64,000 nucleotides of DNA from the NCBI GenBank assembly GCA_944326445.1, contig CALVDZ010000009.1:1-64000 (forward strand). The letters run 5' to 3'. Below the pieces are notes generated by a model that saw nothing but the letters and a program-made list of their open reading frames with translations, was not told the DNA's origin and made no database searches. Origin of the DNA: an uncultured Helicobacter sp. GTDB taxonomy: Bacteria > Campylobacterota > Campylobacteria > Campylobacterales > Helicobacteraceae. Positions 32,435-41,588 of the stretch are shown here, one piece after another. Both the position numbers and the translations under genes were made by a program. Positions within the stretch are counted from its first letter, which is position 1. The number at the start of each line of letters is the position of its first letter.

Positions 32435-33188
32435 ATGAACTACCTATCAAAAATCATCGCAAAAGCAAAAGAGTTGCTTGACAAAATCGTGTATCACAAA
32501 CGATACAAGGCATTCCAAAAATGGCTGACAACACAAAATCTACAATCCTACGCCCAACATCAGCAGGATCTTTTTGTCCAATATTTCTTTAGAGGCAGGC
32601 GCGATCTTTTTTTCGTCGATATCGGCGCAAACGATGGAATCTCTCTTAGCAATACTTATCTTTTAGAAAATGCAAATTGGGGGGGGGGGGGTGCTCATAG
32701 AAGCCGATAGCAATGTGTTCGCAAAACTCCTCTCTAACCGCCCAAATCCCAATGTCGCCAAATACAATGTCGCTATCTGTGAGTATGATGGCGAGGTGGA
32801 GTTTTTGCAAGTCAGTGGCTATGCGCAAATGCTAAGCGGAATCGTGAGCGCGTATGACAAAAGGCATTTAGAGCGTATCGAGCGTGAAGTGAGGAGGTTT
32901 GGGGGCAGCATCAACAAGATAAAAATGCAAGGCGCGCGCTTTGATAGCATTATGAAAAACCACCAAAGGCATATCGACTACCTCTCTATCGATGTCGAGG
33001 GCGGGGAGATGGGCATACTAAAGAGCATTGACTTTAGTGCGTATGATATCACGCTAATTGGGATAGAAAACAACTACTACACTAATGAGATACCAAATTT
33101 TTTGCACGACAAGGGCTATGTGAAGTTTATAAGGCTGGGCTGTGATGAGTTTTACACAAAGCCCCACAAAGGACAAGGCATAGGCTAA
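32435..33188 (+). CDS. FkbM-family methyltransferase, phase-OFF at G13
   Basis: Two overlapping frames make one SAM-dependent methyltransferase. The first runs from the ATG at 32435 (AAAGGAG upstream) through FFVDIGANDGISLSNTYLLEN, the SAM-binding motif of FkbM enzymes, to a G13 tract at 32679-32691. The second continues VLIEADSNVFAKLL through IDYLSIDVEGGEMGIL to the stop at 33188. Deleting one G (G12) or adding two gives one frame of 250 codons; as sequenced it stops at 32710. FkbM enzymes O-methylate sugars; here probably a surface polysaccharide or glycan. The acceptor is unknown. Confidence 0.85.
32679..32691 (+). repeat. Poly-G tract (G13), contingency switch
   Basis: Thirteen consecutive G inside the FkbM coding region at the point where the frame breaks. 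Slippage to 12 or 15 G restores translation. Long tracts are also prone to sequencing error. Confidence 0.85.
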
Positions 33189-33355
33189 AATCGCGTCTGA
33201 TTGGGGCTAGTGGTAGGCGCTAGATTCACAAGCAAGCCCCACAAACGCGTGGGAAAATGCGCAAAATAATGCTATACTTAGTCCGTATTTTGGTCCGCAT
33301 TTTGTCCCGCACTTTTGTGGTGCGCTTATTTGCCACACTACACACCAAAGGAGTT

Positions 33356-34275
33356 ATGATGACGCGTTTTATCAAAGATATTTTGCGCAAACCCTATCGC
33401 AAATTGCAGCAGATTTTTGGGCAGCTTGATTTCGTGCCCAGCGGGCATTTCTACTCGCCTATTGCCAATGACTTTGAGATTAAAGAGGGTATTGAGCGCA
33501 TAAGCTATGAGGTAGATTCACTGCAAGGCATAGATTTGCACCTCTCACAGCAGCGCAAGCTCCTTGGGGCTTTTGGGAGACTTTATGCGCAAATGCCCTT
33601 CAAAGAGACAAAGCAGCCTAATATGCGCTATTATTTTGACAACAACACCTACTGCCATAGCGATGGAATCTGCCTGTATGCGATGATACGCCACCTCGCC
33701 CCCAAGCGCATTATCGAGGTGGGCAGCGGCTTTAGCTCTGCACTGATGCACGATGTCAATGAGATGTTTTTTAAACCAAATAGGGGGGGGGGGCAATACA
33801 AGAAGGTATCCATATCACGCATATTGAGCCATACCCAAAGGTTTTAGCGAGCCTCTTCTCGCCCCAAGAATTCTCACGCCTCAATCTCCACCGCCAACGC
33901 CTCCAAGAAGTCCCGCTCACGCTCTTTGATAGCTTAGAATCCAACGATATACTTTTTATAGATTCTACCCACGTGAGCAAGGTCAATTCCGATGTCAATC
34001 GCCTCTTTTTTGAGATTTTGCCAAGGCTCAAACGCGGCGTGTATGTGCATTTGCACGATATTTTTTATCCATTTAGCTATCCCAAAGAGTGGCTAGAGGA
34101 AAAACGCTCGTGGAATGAAGCCTATATCCTGCGCGCGTTTTTGCAATACAACACTGATTTTAGGATTGTCTTTTTCAACACCTGTCTGAATTATCTCTAT
34201 CCCGATGAGTTTGCCAAAGCCCTGCCGCTTAGTCAGAAAAATACCGGCGGGAGCATTTGGATACAGAGGTGCTAG
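33356..34275 (+). CDS. SAM-dependent methyltransferase, phase-OFF at G11
   Basis: Starts at the ATG at 33356 (AAAGGAG upstream). The first frame contains RIIEVGSGFSSALMHDVNEM, a class I methyltransferase SAM loop, and reaches a G11 tract at 33783-33793. After the tract the matching frame reads THIEPYPKVLASLF, DILFIDSTHVSKVNSDVNRLFFEILPRLKRGVYVHLHDIFYPF, to the stop at 34275. One extra G (or two fewer) yields 306 residues. The DST-HVSK and HDIF motifs resemble sugar or peptide O-methyltransferases of the cephalosporin-hydroxylase/class 24 kind. Lies 167 bases after the FkbM gene. Confidence 0.8.
33783..33793 (+). repeat. Poly-G tract (G11), contingency switch
   Basis: Eleven G at the frame break of the second methyltransferase; G12 or G9 would be the ON states by codon arithmetic. 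Confidence 0.85.
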
Positions 34276-34565
34276 GGCGAGATATTTATCGCCCCTAAGG
34301 TTAATCTCATCACCATTAACCACGATATCAATCCCTTTAATCGCAACACGACTATTGCAAGCCCATACATATAGAAAAGCGTGTGTGGATAGGCGTGGCA
34401 GCGACGATCCTCCCGGGCGTGAGGATAGGCGAGAACTCTATCGTGGGTGCAAATGCGGTGGTTACCAAAGATGTGCCACCAAATAGCATTGTAGGCGGCA
34501 ATCCCGCTAAGCTCATAAAACATATTGATACAGAGAGATATAAGCAATCGCTCAAAGAATCTTGA
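34276..34565 (+). pseudogene. Remnant of a hexapeptide-repeat O-acetyltransferase
   Basis: Translating across a frameshift gives GEIFIAPKVNLITINHDINPFN, a stop/shift near 34370, then VWIGVAATILPGVRIGENSIVGANAVVTKDVP to the stop at 34565. This is the C-terminal half of a maltose/galactoside-type acetyltransferase (left-handed beta-helix); the N-terminal half with the maltose acetyltransferase domain is missing. No long homopolymer is present, so I call it decayed. It abuts the methyltransferase stop. Confidence 0.75.
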
Positions 34566-34631
34566 GCAGTTAATTTTGTCGGTTTATAATCCAAGGTGCT
34601 ACCCTAAAACCTTAACTTACAAGGAGCTAAA

Positions 34632-36140
34632 ATGAGCAAATACAAGACCATAGCAAATGTGTTTAAGAGGCAGTATGAAAACTATATCGGCGGTAAGTGG
34701 GTGCCACCAGTAGATGGGCAGTATGTCGATAACAAAACGCCTATTTCTGGCGAAGTGCTTTGTAAAGTGCCATTTTCTAGTGATCAGGACATACAAAACG
34801 CACTAGATGCAGCACACAAAGCCAAAGACAAGTGGGGAGCGACAAGCCCGCAAGAGCGTGCTAGAATCTTGCTAAAAATTGCTGATAGGATTGAGGAGAA
34901 TCTAGAGTTAATCGCATATGCAGAAACTTGGGATAATGGCAAACCGATCCGCGAAACGCTCAATGCCGATATTCCGCTTGCAGTCGATCATTTCCGCTAT
35001 TTTGCGGGCTGTTTGCGTGCGCAAGAAGGTAGCATCAGTGAGATAGATTCTGATACTATTGCCTATCATTTTCATGAGCCACTTGGCGTGGTGGGGCAGA
35101 TTATTCCTTGGAATTTCCCAATTCTTATGGCTGCGTGGAAGCTAGCACCCGCACTTGCGGCTGGGAATTGTGTGGTATTAAAACCTGCTAGCCCGACTCC
35201 AGCAAGCATTCTTGTATTGTTTGATATTATCGGCGATTTGATTCCTGATGGTGTTGTTAATATCATCAATGGTAGCGGAGGCAAAATAGGCAAAACCCTC
35301 GCCACAAGCCCCAAAATCGCCAAAGTAGCATTTACAGGTTCTACAAGTGTTGGTCGTCAGATTATGCAGTTTGCTACGCAAAATATCATTCCTTGCACAT
35401 TGGAGCTTGGCGGAAAATCCCCTAATATTTTCTTCGAAGATATTTTTGAGCACGAAGATGACTATCTGGATAAGGCGATTGAGGGGCTTGTGCTGTTTGC
35501 ATTCAATCAGGGAGAAGTTTGCACTTGCCCATCACGCGCGCTTGTGAGTGAAAAGATTTATGACAGATTTATCGATAAAGTCCTAAAACGCGTTCAGGCT
35601 ATCAAGATTGGCAATCCGCTTGATAGTGATACGATGATGGGTGCGCAAGTCGATGAAAAGCAAGTAGAAACGATTTTGAATTACATTAAAGTCGGCAAAG
35701 AAGAAGGTGCGCAGTGTCTGATTGGTGGCGAGCGCAATCAGCTCGGTGGCGAGCTTGCAAATGGGTGCTATATCAAGCCTACCATTTTCAAAGGACACAA
35801 TAAAATGCGCATTTTCCAAGAAGAAATCTTTGGCCCTGTATTGGCACTTACAACCTTTAAAGACGAGAAAGAAGCGTTAGAAATCGCTAACGACACGATT
35901 TATGGGCTTGGTAGTGGTGTTTGGACACGCGATATAAATCGCGCCTATCGCTTTGGTCGTGGGATACAAGCAGGGCGTGTTTGGACAAATTGCTACCACG
36001 CATATCCGGCACATGCGGCATTTGGTGGATATAAACAAAGTGGTATAGGGCGCGAAACACACAAGATGATGCTTGAACACTATCAGCAAACAAAAAATAT
36101 TCTTATCAGCTATTCTGTCAATAAACTAGGATTTTTCTAG
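34632..36140 (+). CDS. NAD-dependent aldehyde dehydrogenase
   Basis: 502 residues of the ALDH superfamily. PWNFPILMAAWKLAPALAAGN binds cofactor, the general base Glu is in LELGGKSPNIF, and the nucleophilic Cys is in GEVCTCPSR (about residue 297). It resembles AldB/ExaC-type acetaldehyde dehydrogenases, and the DUF779 gene right behind is the usual companion of that subgroup. The sequence is visibly more AT-rich than its neighbours and has almost no AGATTCT padding, so it may have been acquired. Oxidises a short-chain aldehyde; the physiological substrate is not shown. Confidence 0.9.
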   Translation: MSKYKTIANVFKRQYENYIGGKWVPPVDGQYVDNKTPISGEVLCKVPFSSDQDIQNALDAAHKAKDKWGATSPQERARILLKIADRIEENLELIAYAETWDNGKPIRETLNADIPLAVDHFRYFAGCLRAQEGSISEIDSDTIAYHFHEPLGVVGQIIPWNFPILMAAWKLAPALAAGNCVVLKPASPTPASILVLFDIIGDLIPDGVVNIINGSGGKIGKTLATSPKIAKVAFTGSTSVGRQIMQFATQNIIPCTLELGGKSPNIFFEDIFEHEDDYLDKAIEGLVLFAFNQGEVCTCPSRALVSEKIYDRFIDKVLKRVQAIKIGNPLDSDTMMGAQVDEKQVETILNYIKVGKEEGAQCLIGGERNQLGGELANGCYIKPTIFKGHNKMRIFQEEIFGPVLALTTFKDEKEALEIANDTIYGLGSGVWTRDINRAYRFGRGIQAGRVWTNCYHAYPAHAAFGGYKQSGIGRETHKMMLEHYQQTKNILISYSVNKLGFF

Positions 36141-36141
36141 T

Positions 36142-36471
36142 ATGCACAATACAGAATCTAGTTTGCTCACTATCCATGCCACACAAGAAGCGTTAGCACT
36201 TATTGCGCAGTTGCAGGAGCGATATGGAGAGATTCTCTTCCATCAAGGAGGTGGGTGTTGTGATGGGGCTATTCCGATGTGTTATGCCAAGAGTGATTTT
36301 ACTCCCGGAGCTAGTGATGTGTTGGTAAGCAGTGTGGGCAAAATGTCGTTTTATATACACCAAAGCCAGCTTGATCATTATCAGCACAATCTCACGCTTG
36401 GTATCACTCAAGGCGATGGGAGTGAGTTTTCACTCGAATATGGCTTAGGCGTGCATTTTACTTTGACTTAA
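36142..36471 (+). CDS. DUF779 protein
   Basis: 109 residues of the DUF779 family: ERYGEILFHQGGGCCDGAIPMCY carries a Cys-rich metal-binding-like motif, and the C-terminal LEYGLGVHF is conserved. Separated from the aldehyde dehydrogenase by one base and surely co-transcribed. The family nearly always accompanies ExaC/AldB-type aldehyde dehydrogenases; its job is unknown. The preference for GGGCCDG suggests a metal or redox role. Confidence 0.88.
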   Translation: MHNTESSLLTIHATQEALALIAQLQERYGEILFHQGGGCCDGAIPMCYAKSDFTPGASDVLVSSVGKMSFYIHQSQLDHYQHNLTLGITQGDGSEFSLEYGLGVHFTLT

Positions 36472-36589
36472 AGGCTTAAGGAGGGCTTAGCCACCTTTGA
36501 GTATGAGAGCATCTGCAGGTGGGTTAGGTGGGTTTAGATACAGATGTTATCTGTTGCTTAAGAGAATGTTATAAATTAAGGGAGGCGTG

Positions 36590-36925
36590 ATGCCACTACT
36601 CATACACACGACTACCACGAGCAAAAAAGAGGCAAAGAGACTTGCTAAAAAGCTCTGTGAGCGACGCCTCGCTGCCTGTGTGCAAACCCAAAAAATCAAA
36701 AGCCACTACCATTGGCAGGGCAAACTCTGCATAGAATCTGAAACACTCATCGCCATCAAAACGCGCAAGAGACTCTATAAAAAAGTGCGGAGATTCCTGC
36801 GCCGCCACCATAGCTACGAAGTGCCCCAGATCGTGGCATTTAAAACGCACAAGGCGGATAAGCACTACCAAAAATGGCTCAAAACCACCCTAAACCCACA
36901 AAACTCTAAGCCCACAACACCCTAA
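36590..36925 (+). CDS. cutA: Divalent-cation tolerance protein CutA
   Basis: 111 residues with the CutA trimer fold: TTTSKKEAKRLAKKLCERRLAACVQ, SHYHWQGKLCIESETLIAIKTRK, and YEVPQIVAFKTHKADKHYQKWL. Start ATG 36590 with GGAGG five bases ahead. The role in copper tolerance is weakly defined across bacteria. Confidence 0.92.
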   Translation: MPLLIHTTTTSKKEAKRLAKKLCERRLAACVQTQKIKSHYHWQGKLCIESETLIAIKTRKRLYKKVRRFLRRHHSYEVPQIVAFKTHKADKHYQKWLKTTLNPQNSKPTTP

Positions 36926-36998
36926 GCCCAATGTGAGCGCGCATTAACTTTCCATTTTTTTGTGAGGATTTGGCTTTAGATTCTCACAAAGGCTCACT

Positions 36999-37907
36999 AT
37001 GCTACACACGCTAAAAAATCGGATAAAACAGAACAAATGGCTCTACACATTTTTAACCAATCACAAACGCAATGAGGAGATTTTAGAGCGGACGCGCCAA
37101 GCACTGCATCGCACCACGCCACAGGCATTTCTCAAGCTCGTCGATGTGGATATCGCAAGCCATTGCAACCTCAACTGCTATAGCTGCGATCACTTCTCAC
37201 AACTTGCGGAGGCGAGCTTTTATGATCTCGCACAATACCGCAAGGATATGGAGAGGCTCTCTGCCCTCACGCAAGCAATGGTAGAAAAAATCCATATCAT
37301 CGGCGGGGAGCCCCTGCTCAATCCCAAATGCACAGAATACTGCGCCATCACGCGCCGATACTTCCCACACACCAAAATCTGTATCATCACTAATGGCATT
37401 TTGCTCCTTAAGCAACCTAGGGAGTTTTGGGAAGCCTGCCGTGATCATCGCATAGAGCTCACTCCGACAAAATACCCCATACGCATAGATTGGGAGGCAA
37501 TAGAGCAAAAATGCAAGGAATATGGGATAACGCTTTATTTTTTTAACCAAAGTCCAGAAAAATACAGCTACAAAACCGCCCTTAATCCAAAGGGTAATTG
37601 CAATCCCACCGAGAGCTTTATGGCGTGCCATCGCGCCAATAACTGCACTTATTTAAAAAATGGCAAAATCTTCCCCTGCGCCGTGGCACCCTCGAGCGTG
37701 TATTTTAACAAGCACTTTAATGAAAATCTGCGCCTTAGCGATAGGGATAGTATCGATATACACGAGCCATCTTGCACTTATGCCGATATTTTGGAGTTTT
37801 TGGCTAAGCCCATACCATTTTGCCGCTATTGCGATATCAAAAATATGACGTATCAGCCGTGGCTACGCTCCAAAAAAGATATTTATGAGTATTACCCAAA
37901 GCCCTAA
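36999..37907 (+). CDS. Radical SAM enzyme
   Basis: 302 residues. The 4Fe-4S motif CNLNCYSC (C56, C60, C63; CxxxCxxC) and SAM-binding GGEPLLNP are clear. More Cys follow in FMACHRANNCTYLKNGKIFPCAVAP and PIPFCRYCDIKN, which fit an auxiliary cluster of SPASM/Twitch type. The family includes enzymes that modify peptides or carbohydrates. It stands at the end of the surface-glycan patch, suggesting sugar modification, but no substrate can be read from sequence. A family B repeat begins 12 bases after the stop. Confidence 0.82.
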   Translation: MLHTLKNRIKQNKWLYTFLTNHKRNEEILERTRQALHRTTPQAFLKLVDVDIASHCNLNCYSCDHFSQLAEASFYDLAQYRKDMERLSALTQAMVEKIHIIGGEPLLNPKCTEYCAITRRYFPHTKICIITNGILLLKQPREFWEACRDHRIELTPTKYPIRIDWEAIEQKCKEYGITLYFFNQSPEKYSYKTALNPKGNCNPTESFMACHRANNCTYLKNGKIFPCAVAPSSVYFNKHFNENLRLSDRDSIDIHEPSCTYADILEFLAKPIPFCRYCDIKNMTYQPWLRSKKDIYEYYPKP

Positions 37908-37913
37908 GACATT

Positions 37914-38046
37914 TTAGGCAAGTTTGTTTCACAAACTTGTTGCCGCTCGCGAGCATACACTGCATTTTTAAGCGAGATTCTGTAATTGCCTAATGTCATC
38001 ACGTCAGGAACGCCACTTGGGCTAGCACCTTTTCTATAAACCGAGC
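37914..38046 (+). repeat. Family B hairpin repeat, copy B6
   Basis: Hairpin 1 CAAGTTTG-TTTCA-CAAACTTG is present, TTGCCGCTCGCGAGCATACACTGC follows directly with the second hairpin deleted, and the tail CACTTGGGCTAGCACC and TTTCTATAAACCGAG is conserved. Lies 12 bases after a stop codon. Confidence 0.8.
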
Positions 38047-38062
38047 CTAGATTCTAAGCAAC

Positions 38063-38480
38063 TCACAGAATCTACCACTTCAAAAAAACCTTATCAAGGC
38101 TTTGCCCGATTCAAATAATAGTGCGTGCGGTAGCACGAGCCGAGCAGAATCTAAGTCCTTAGATTCTGCCATTTTTGCGCAGCAAAAATCAAATAAAATG
38201 TGTAGCGCGTCAGCGCATACAATCTCTCGCCCGCTTCGTGGTGCGCAATCGTTGGAACAAGGAGGCAGGAGTGCCTCCGCAACGATTGCGCTAGAAGCGG
38301 ATACAGCGAGGCACTCTCCCCGATTGCCGTGCCGAAGGCTTGCAAGCAAAGCGCAGCAAAAACAGCGGCGGCTTTTTCGGGGCTGGGGAGAGCGGGGAGA
38401 GGGGAATACCCCTTTTTGCGAAAAAACAAAGCAATACACAGAAGCTAGAAAGTATTCGTGAGAACACGACTTTGAGAAAT
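38063..38480 (+). repeat. Family A structured repeat (before fliI)
   Basis: Third full copy. Hairpin GCAGAATCTAAG/CTTAGATTCTGC, hairpin GCGC-GTCA-GCGC (where the others have GGTGC/GCACC), and the nested stems CCGCTTC/GAAGCGG, GCGCAATCGTTG/CAACGATTGCGC, GGAGGCA/TGCCTCC, ending with the block ACCCCTTTTTGCG and the GTATTCGTGAGAACACGA tail. An open frame matching the murD peptide runs through its first half. Confidence 0.85.
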
Positions 38481-38570
38481 GGAAAAATGCAGAATCTAAG
38501 CAATACGGAAATTACAGAATCTAAAGTGGATTCAGAATCTAAGGACTTAGATTCTGCTTAGGTCTCGTGC

Positions 38571-38766
38571 TACCGCGCTCCATTATTTAAATTTGGCAAA
38601 GCCTCGCTAGGATTTTTTGGCGTTGCGGATTGTGTGAGCTTTTTAGATTCTGTAAGGCTAGATTCTGAATCTAAGTTCTCAAAATTAGATTCTAAGCTTT
38701 CCTTAGATTCTGTAGCTTTTTGGTATCAGTGCGTCGGAAATACCGCTTAAGCGAACGCTTTTGAGC
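38571..38766 (-). repeat. Inverted 5' fragment of family A plus AGATTCT run
   Basis: Bases 38571-38640 are the reverse of the family A start (GGCAAAGCCTCGCTAGGATT is the complement of the murD-copy leader). The rest contains five AGATTCT heptamers and a family C-like scrap (TACCGCTTAAGCG near 38742). No gene seen. Confidence 0.65.
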
Positions 38767-40086
38767 CTAGCTCATTATCACTTGGAGTTGCTCGATGACT
38801 TTTGGGTATTCCCACATATCGCTAAATTCTTGGCTCAAAAACTCCTCCATCAGCACCTTTTTACCCAACGCCTCATCAAGCTCGGGATCGTTCCCCCTCT
38901 GATACGCCCCTATGCGCAGCAGCACTTCATTTTCTTTCAGCAGCGCATAAAGCCGCCGAAACTTCCTCACAGCCTGCAGGTGCGCGGGCGTGATGACATC
39001 ATTTATCACTCTTGAGGCAGAGTTTAGGACATTAATGGGCGGGTAGATTCCAGAATCTGTGAGCTCGCGCGAGAGCACGATATGCCCATCTAGGATAGAG
39101 CGGCTTTGATCGGCTATGGGATCGCTGAGATCATCGCCTTCGGTTAGCACGGTAAAAAACGCCGTGATAGAGCCCACGCCCTCCTCCTTGCCCGCGCGCT
39201 CCATAAGTTGGGGCAAAAGCGTGAGGGCGGAGGGCGGATAGCCCTTGCTCGTGGGTGGCTCGCCTAGTGCCAATCCAATCTCGCGCTGCGCCATCGCAAA
39301 ACGCGTGATAGAATCCATAATAAAGAGCACATCTTGCCCTTGCTGCTTGAAATACTCGGCGATTGCCATCGCACTGAATGCGCCGTATTTGCGCATAAGC
39401 GGCGAATCATCGCTCGTAGCCACCACGATAATCGTATCGTGCATATTGTTATTGAGATTTTTTTTGATAAATTCCGGGACTTCCCTGCCACGCTCGCCTA
39501 TGAGTGCTATGACTTTGATAGGGGCTTTGCACCCGCTCACGATCATTCCCATCAGCGTGGATTTGCCCACTCCCGAGCCGGCAAAAATCCCCATCTTCTG
39601 CCCCTTGCCGCAAGTGAGCAAGCCATCGATACTCTTCACCCCCACGCTAAAAACCTCATCGATCACCCCGCGCTTGAGTGCGCCGATAGGCTCGCGCATA
39701 AGCGGCGTGCTAGATTCTGTCTTTAGCGCGCCCTTATCATCAATGGGGATCCCTAGGGGATTTATCACACGCCCCAAAAGCCCCTCGCCCACGGGGATTT
39801 GTAAGCCTTGATTGACAATGCGCACATAATCGCCGCTTTTGCGCCCCTCGACAAACGAAAAGGGATTGATAAAAAACTGATCCCTCTCCACCGCGCTCAC
39901 CATACCCAAATCTCTTGTCGTGCGCTCGGAGACAGAATCTAAGGGATTATAAAATTCTATGATATCGCCCACGCTTGGGCGTATGCCATTTGCCACGATC
40001 ACATTTGGCATAATTTTGATGATATTGCCATAGCTTGGGGAGAGATTGGCATTTTTGAGCTTTTGGCGAATTTCTTGTAATGACAT
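38767..40086 (-). CDS. fliI: Flagellum-specific ATP synthase
   Basis: ATPase of the flagellar type III export apparatus, 439 residues. Walker A AGSGVGKST is at 169-177, Walker B is in DVLFIMDSITRFAMAQREI, and the C-terminal domain FRRLYALLKENEVLLRIGAYQRGNDPELDEA distinguishes it from F1 beta. It is divergent from tig with an 79-bp spacer that must hold both promoters. Confidence 0.96.
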   Translation of the reverse strand: MSLQEIRQKLKNANLSPSYGNIIKIMPNVIVANGIRPSVGDIIEFYNPLDSVSERTTRDLGMVSAVERDQFFINPFSFVEGRKSGDYVRIVNQGLQIPVGEGLLGRVINPLGIPIDDKGALKTESSTPLMREPIGALKRGVIDEVFSVGVKSIDGLLTCGKGQKMGIFAGSGVGKSTLMGMIVSGCKAPIKVIALIGERGREVPEFIKKNLNNNMHDTIIVVATSDDSPLMRKYGAFSAMAIAEYFKQQGQDVLFIMDSITRFAMAQREIGLALGEPPTSKGYPPSALTLLPQLMERAGKEEGVGSITAFFTVLTEGDDLSDPIADQSRSILDGHIVLSRELTDSGIYPPINVLNSASRVINDVITPAHLQAVRKFRRLYALLKENEVLLRIGAYQRGNDPELDEALGKKVLMEEFLSQEFSDMWEYPKVIEQLQVIMS

Positions 40087-40165
40087 AAATATCCTGAAGT
40101 TTTTAAGGTTTTTTTGGCTACAATCGCCAAATTATACTCAATCCAACATTAAACTAAGGAATTGT

Positions 40166-41578
40166 ATGAATCTACAGACAAAACGGCTAAATAGCGCAAA
40201 TGCTATGGTAAGCGGCGTAATCCCACAAAATGTGCTAGAGCAAAAAATACAGAGCGTAATCAAAAAAATCGCAAAAAATGTAAAAATCGATGGCTTTAGG
40301 AGAGGCAAAGTCCCCGCACACCTTATCCAGTCCCGCTACAAAGAGCAAATTGATAGAGATTCTAAACAAGAGGCGGTGCAGGATCTCCTCCAAGCGGGGA
40401 TAAAGGAGCTTGATATCGCGCCTCAAGCGGTGCTTGGCAATCCTATCATCTCAAAGTTTGAAAGCAAAGATGGCAATATCGATGTGGAGATAAAAATCAG
40501 CACAACCCCAGAGTTTAGCCTCGATAAGGTTGAGGGCTGTGTGCCAGAAGTCGCGCTAAAAGCCGTGGGTGCTAAGGAGATCGATGAGCGGCTTGCAGAG
40601 ATAGCCAAAGCCCGCGCGCCCCTCTCGGAGGTAGCGCAGGATAGAGCGTTGCAAAAGGACGATGTGGCAGTGATCGATTTTGAGGGCTTTGTCGATGGCA
40701 AAGCCTTTGATGGCGGGAAGGCAGAGAACTTCAATCTCACTATCGGCTCTAATCAATTTATCCCCGGCTTTGAAGACGCGCTCATCGGTATGAAAAAGGG
40801 CGAAAAGCGCGATATCGAAGTAACATTCCCGCAAGAATACCAAGCCGCGCACCTAGCGGGCAAGCCAGCGACTTTTAAGATCGCGCTCCATAAGATTATG
40901 CAAAAAGATGTGCCAACGATCGATGAGGAGTTTGCTAAGAGCGTGATGGGCGAGAGTGCCACGCTCGAAACCCTCAAAGACACCCTAAGAGAGCAAATCG
41001 CGATGGAGCAAAAAACAAGCCTCTATAATAAAGAGCTCAAAAGCAAGACGCTTGAGGCATTGACAAAAGAGATCACATTTGACTTGCCCGAGCCTATCAT
41101 CGAGCAGGAAATGGATATTTTGTTTAGAAACGCGCTCAATGCTATGCCAAAAGAGGAGTTTGACGCGCTCAAAGACGATGAGGATAAGGCAAAGCAAAAG
41201 CGCGATAGCTTCAGACAGGAGGCGCAAAAAAGCGTGCAAGCGACATTTATCATCGACGCTCTAGCGCGCAAGCACAATATCGCTATCGAGGACAATGAGG
41301 CGCTGCAGACAATCTACTACGAAGCGATGATGATGGGACAGGATCCAAAGGCAGCCATTGAGTATTACCAAAGCAACAACCTCCTCCCAGCAATCAAAAT
41401 GGCTATGGTGGAGGACAGAGTGCTGACATTCCTTTTAGATTCTAAGCTAGAATCTAGCACAGAGAAAGCCAAAAAATCAAATGACACAACAAAAGCTAGT
41501 GATGAGGCAAACTCTCAAAATGCTACAGAATCTAAAAAACCAAAATCTAGCAAACAAGCACCAAAAGATTCAGAATAA
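40166..41578 (+). CDS. tig: Trigger factor, ribosome-associated chaperone
   Basis: Nascent-chain chaperone with peptidyl-prolyl isomerase activity. The ribosome-binding signature region VKIDGFRRGKVPAHLIQSRY is present, the FKBP domain follows (VIDFEGFVDGKAFDGG...GSNQFIPGFEDALIGMKKGEKRDIEVTFPQEY), then the helical C-domain. About 45 extra C-terminal residues (Ser/Lys/Asn-rich, with AGATTCT-type codons) extend beyond the normal end. ATG at 40166 with TAAGGA upstream. Leads the tig-clpP-GGDEF-def run. Confidence 0.96.
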   Translation: MNLQTKRLNSANAMVSGVIPQNVLEQKIQSVIKKIAKNVKIDGFRRGKVPAHLIQSRYKEQIDRDSKQEAVQDLLQAGIKELDIAPQAVLGNPIISKFESKDGNIDVEIKISTTPEFSLDKVEGCVPEVALKAVGAKEIDERLAEIAKARAPLSEVAQDRALQKDDVAVIDFEGFVDGKAFDGGKAENFNLTIGSNQFIPGFEDALIGMKKGEKRDIEVTFPQEYQAAHLAGKPATFKIALHKIMQKDVPTIDEEFAKSVMGESATLETLKDTLREQIAMEQKTSLYNKELKSKTLEALTKEITFDLPEPIIEQEMDILFRNALNAMPKEEFDALKDDEDKAKQKRDSFRQEAQKSVQATFIIDALARKHNIAIEDNEALQTIYYEAMMMGQDPKAAIEYYQSNNLLPAIKMAMVEDRVLTFLLDSKLESSTEKAKKSNDTTKASDEANSQNATESKKPKSSKQAPKDSE

Positions 41579-41588
41579 GGACAGATAG

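Noticed and set aside
38102..38461. A 119-codon plus-strand frame in the third family A copy
   Set aside because: It matches the peptide from the murD copy because the repeat is the same, not because it is a gene. No ribosome site; frames of the other intergenic copy are equally open.
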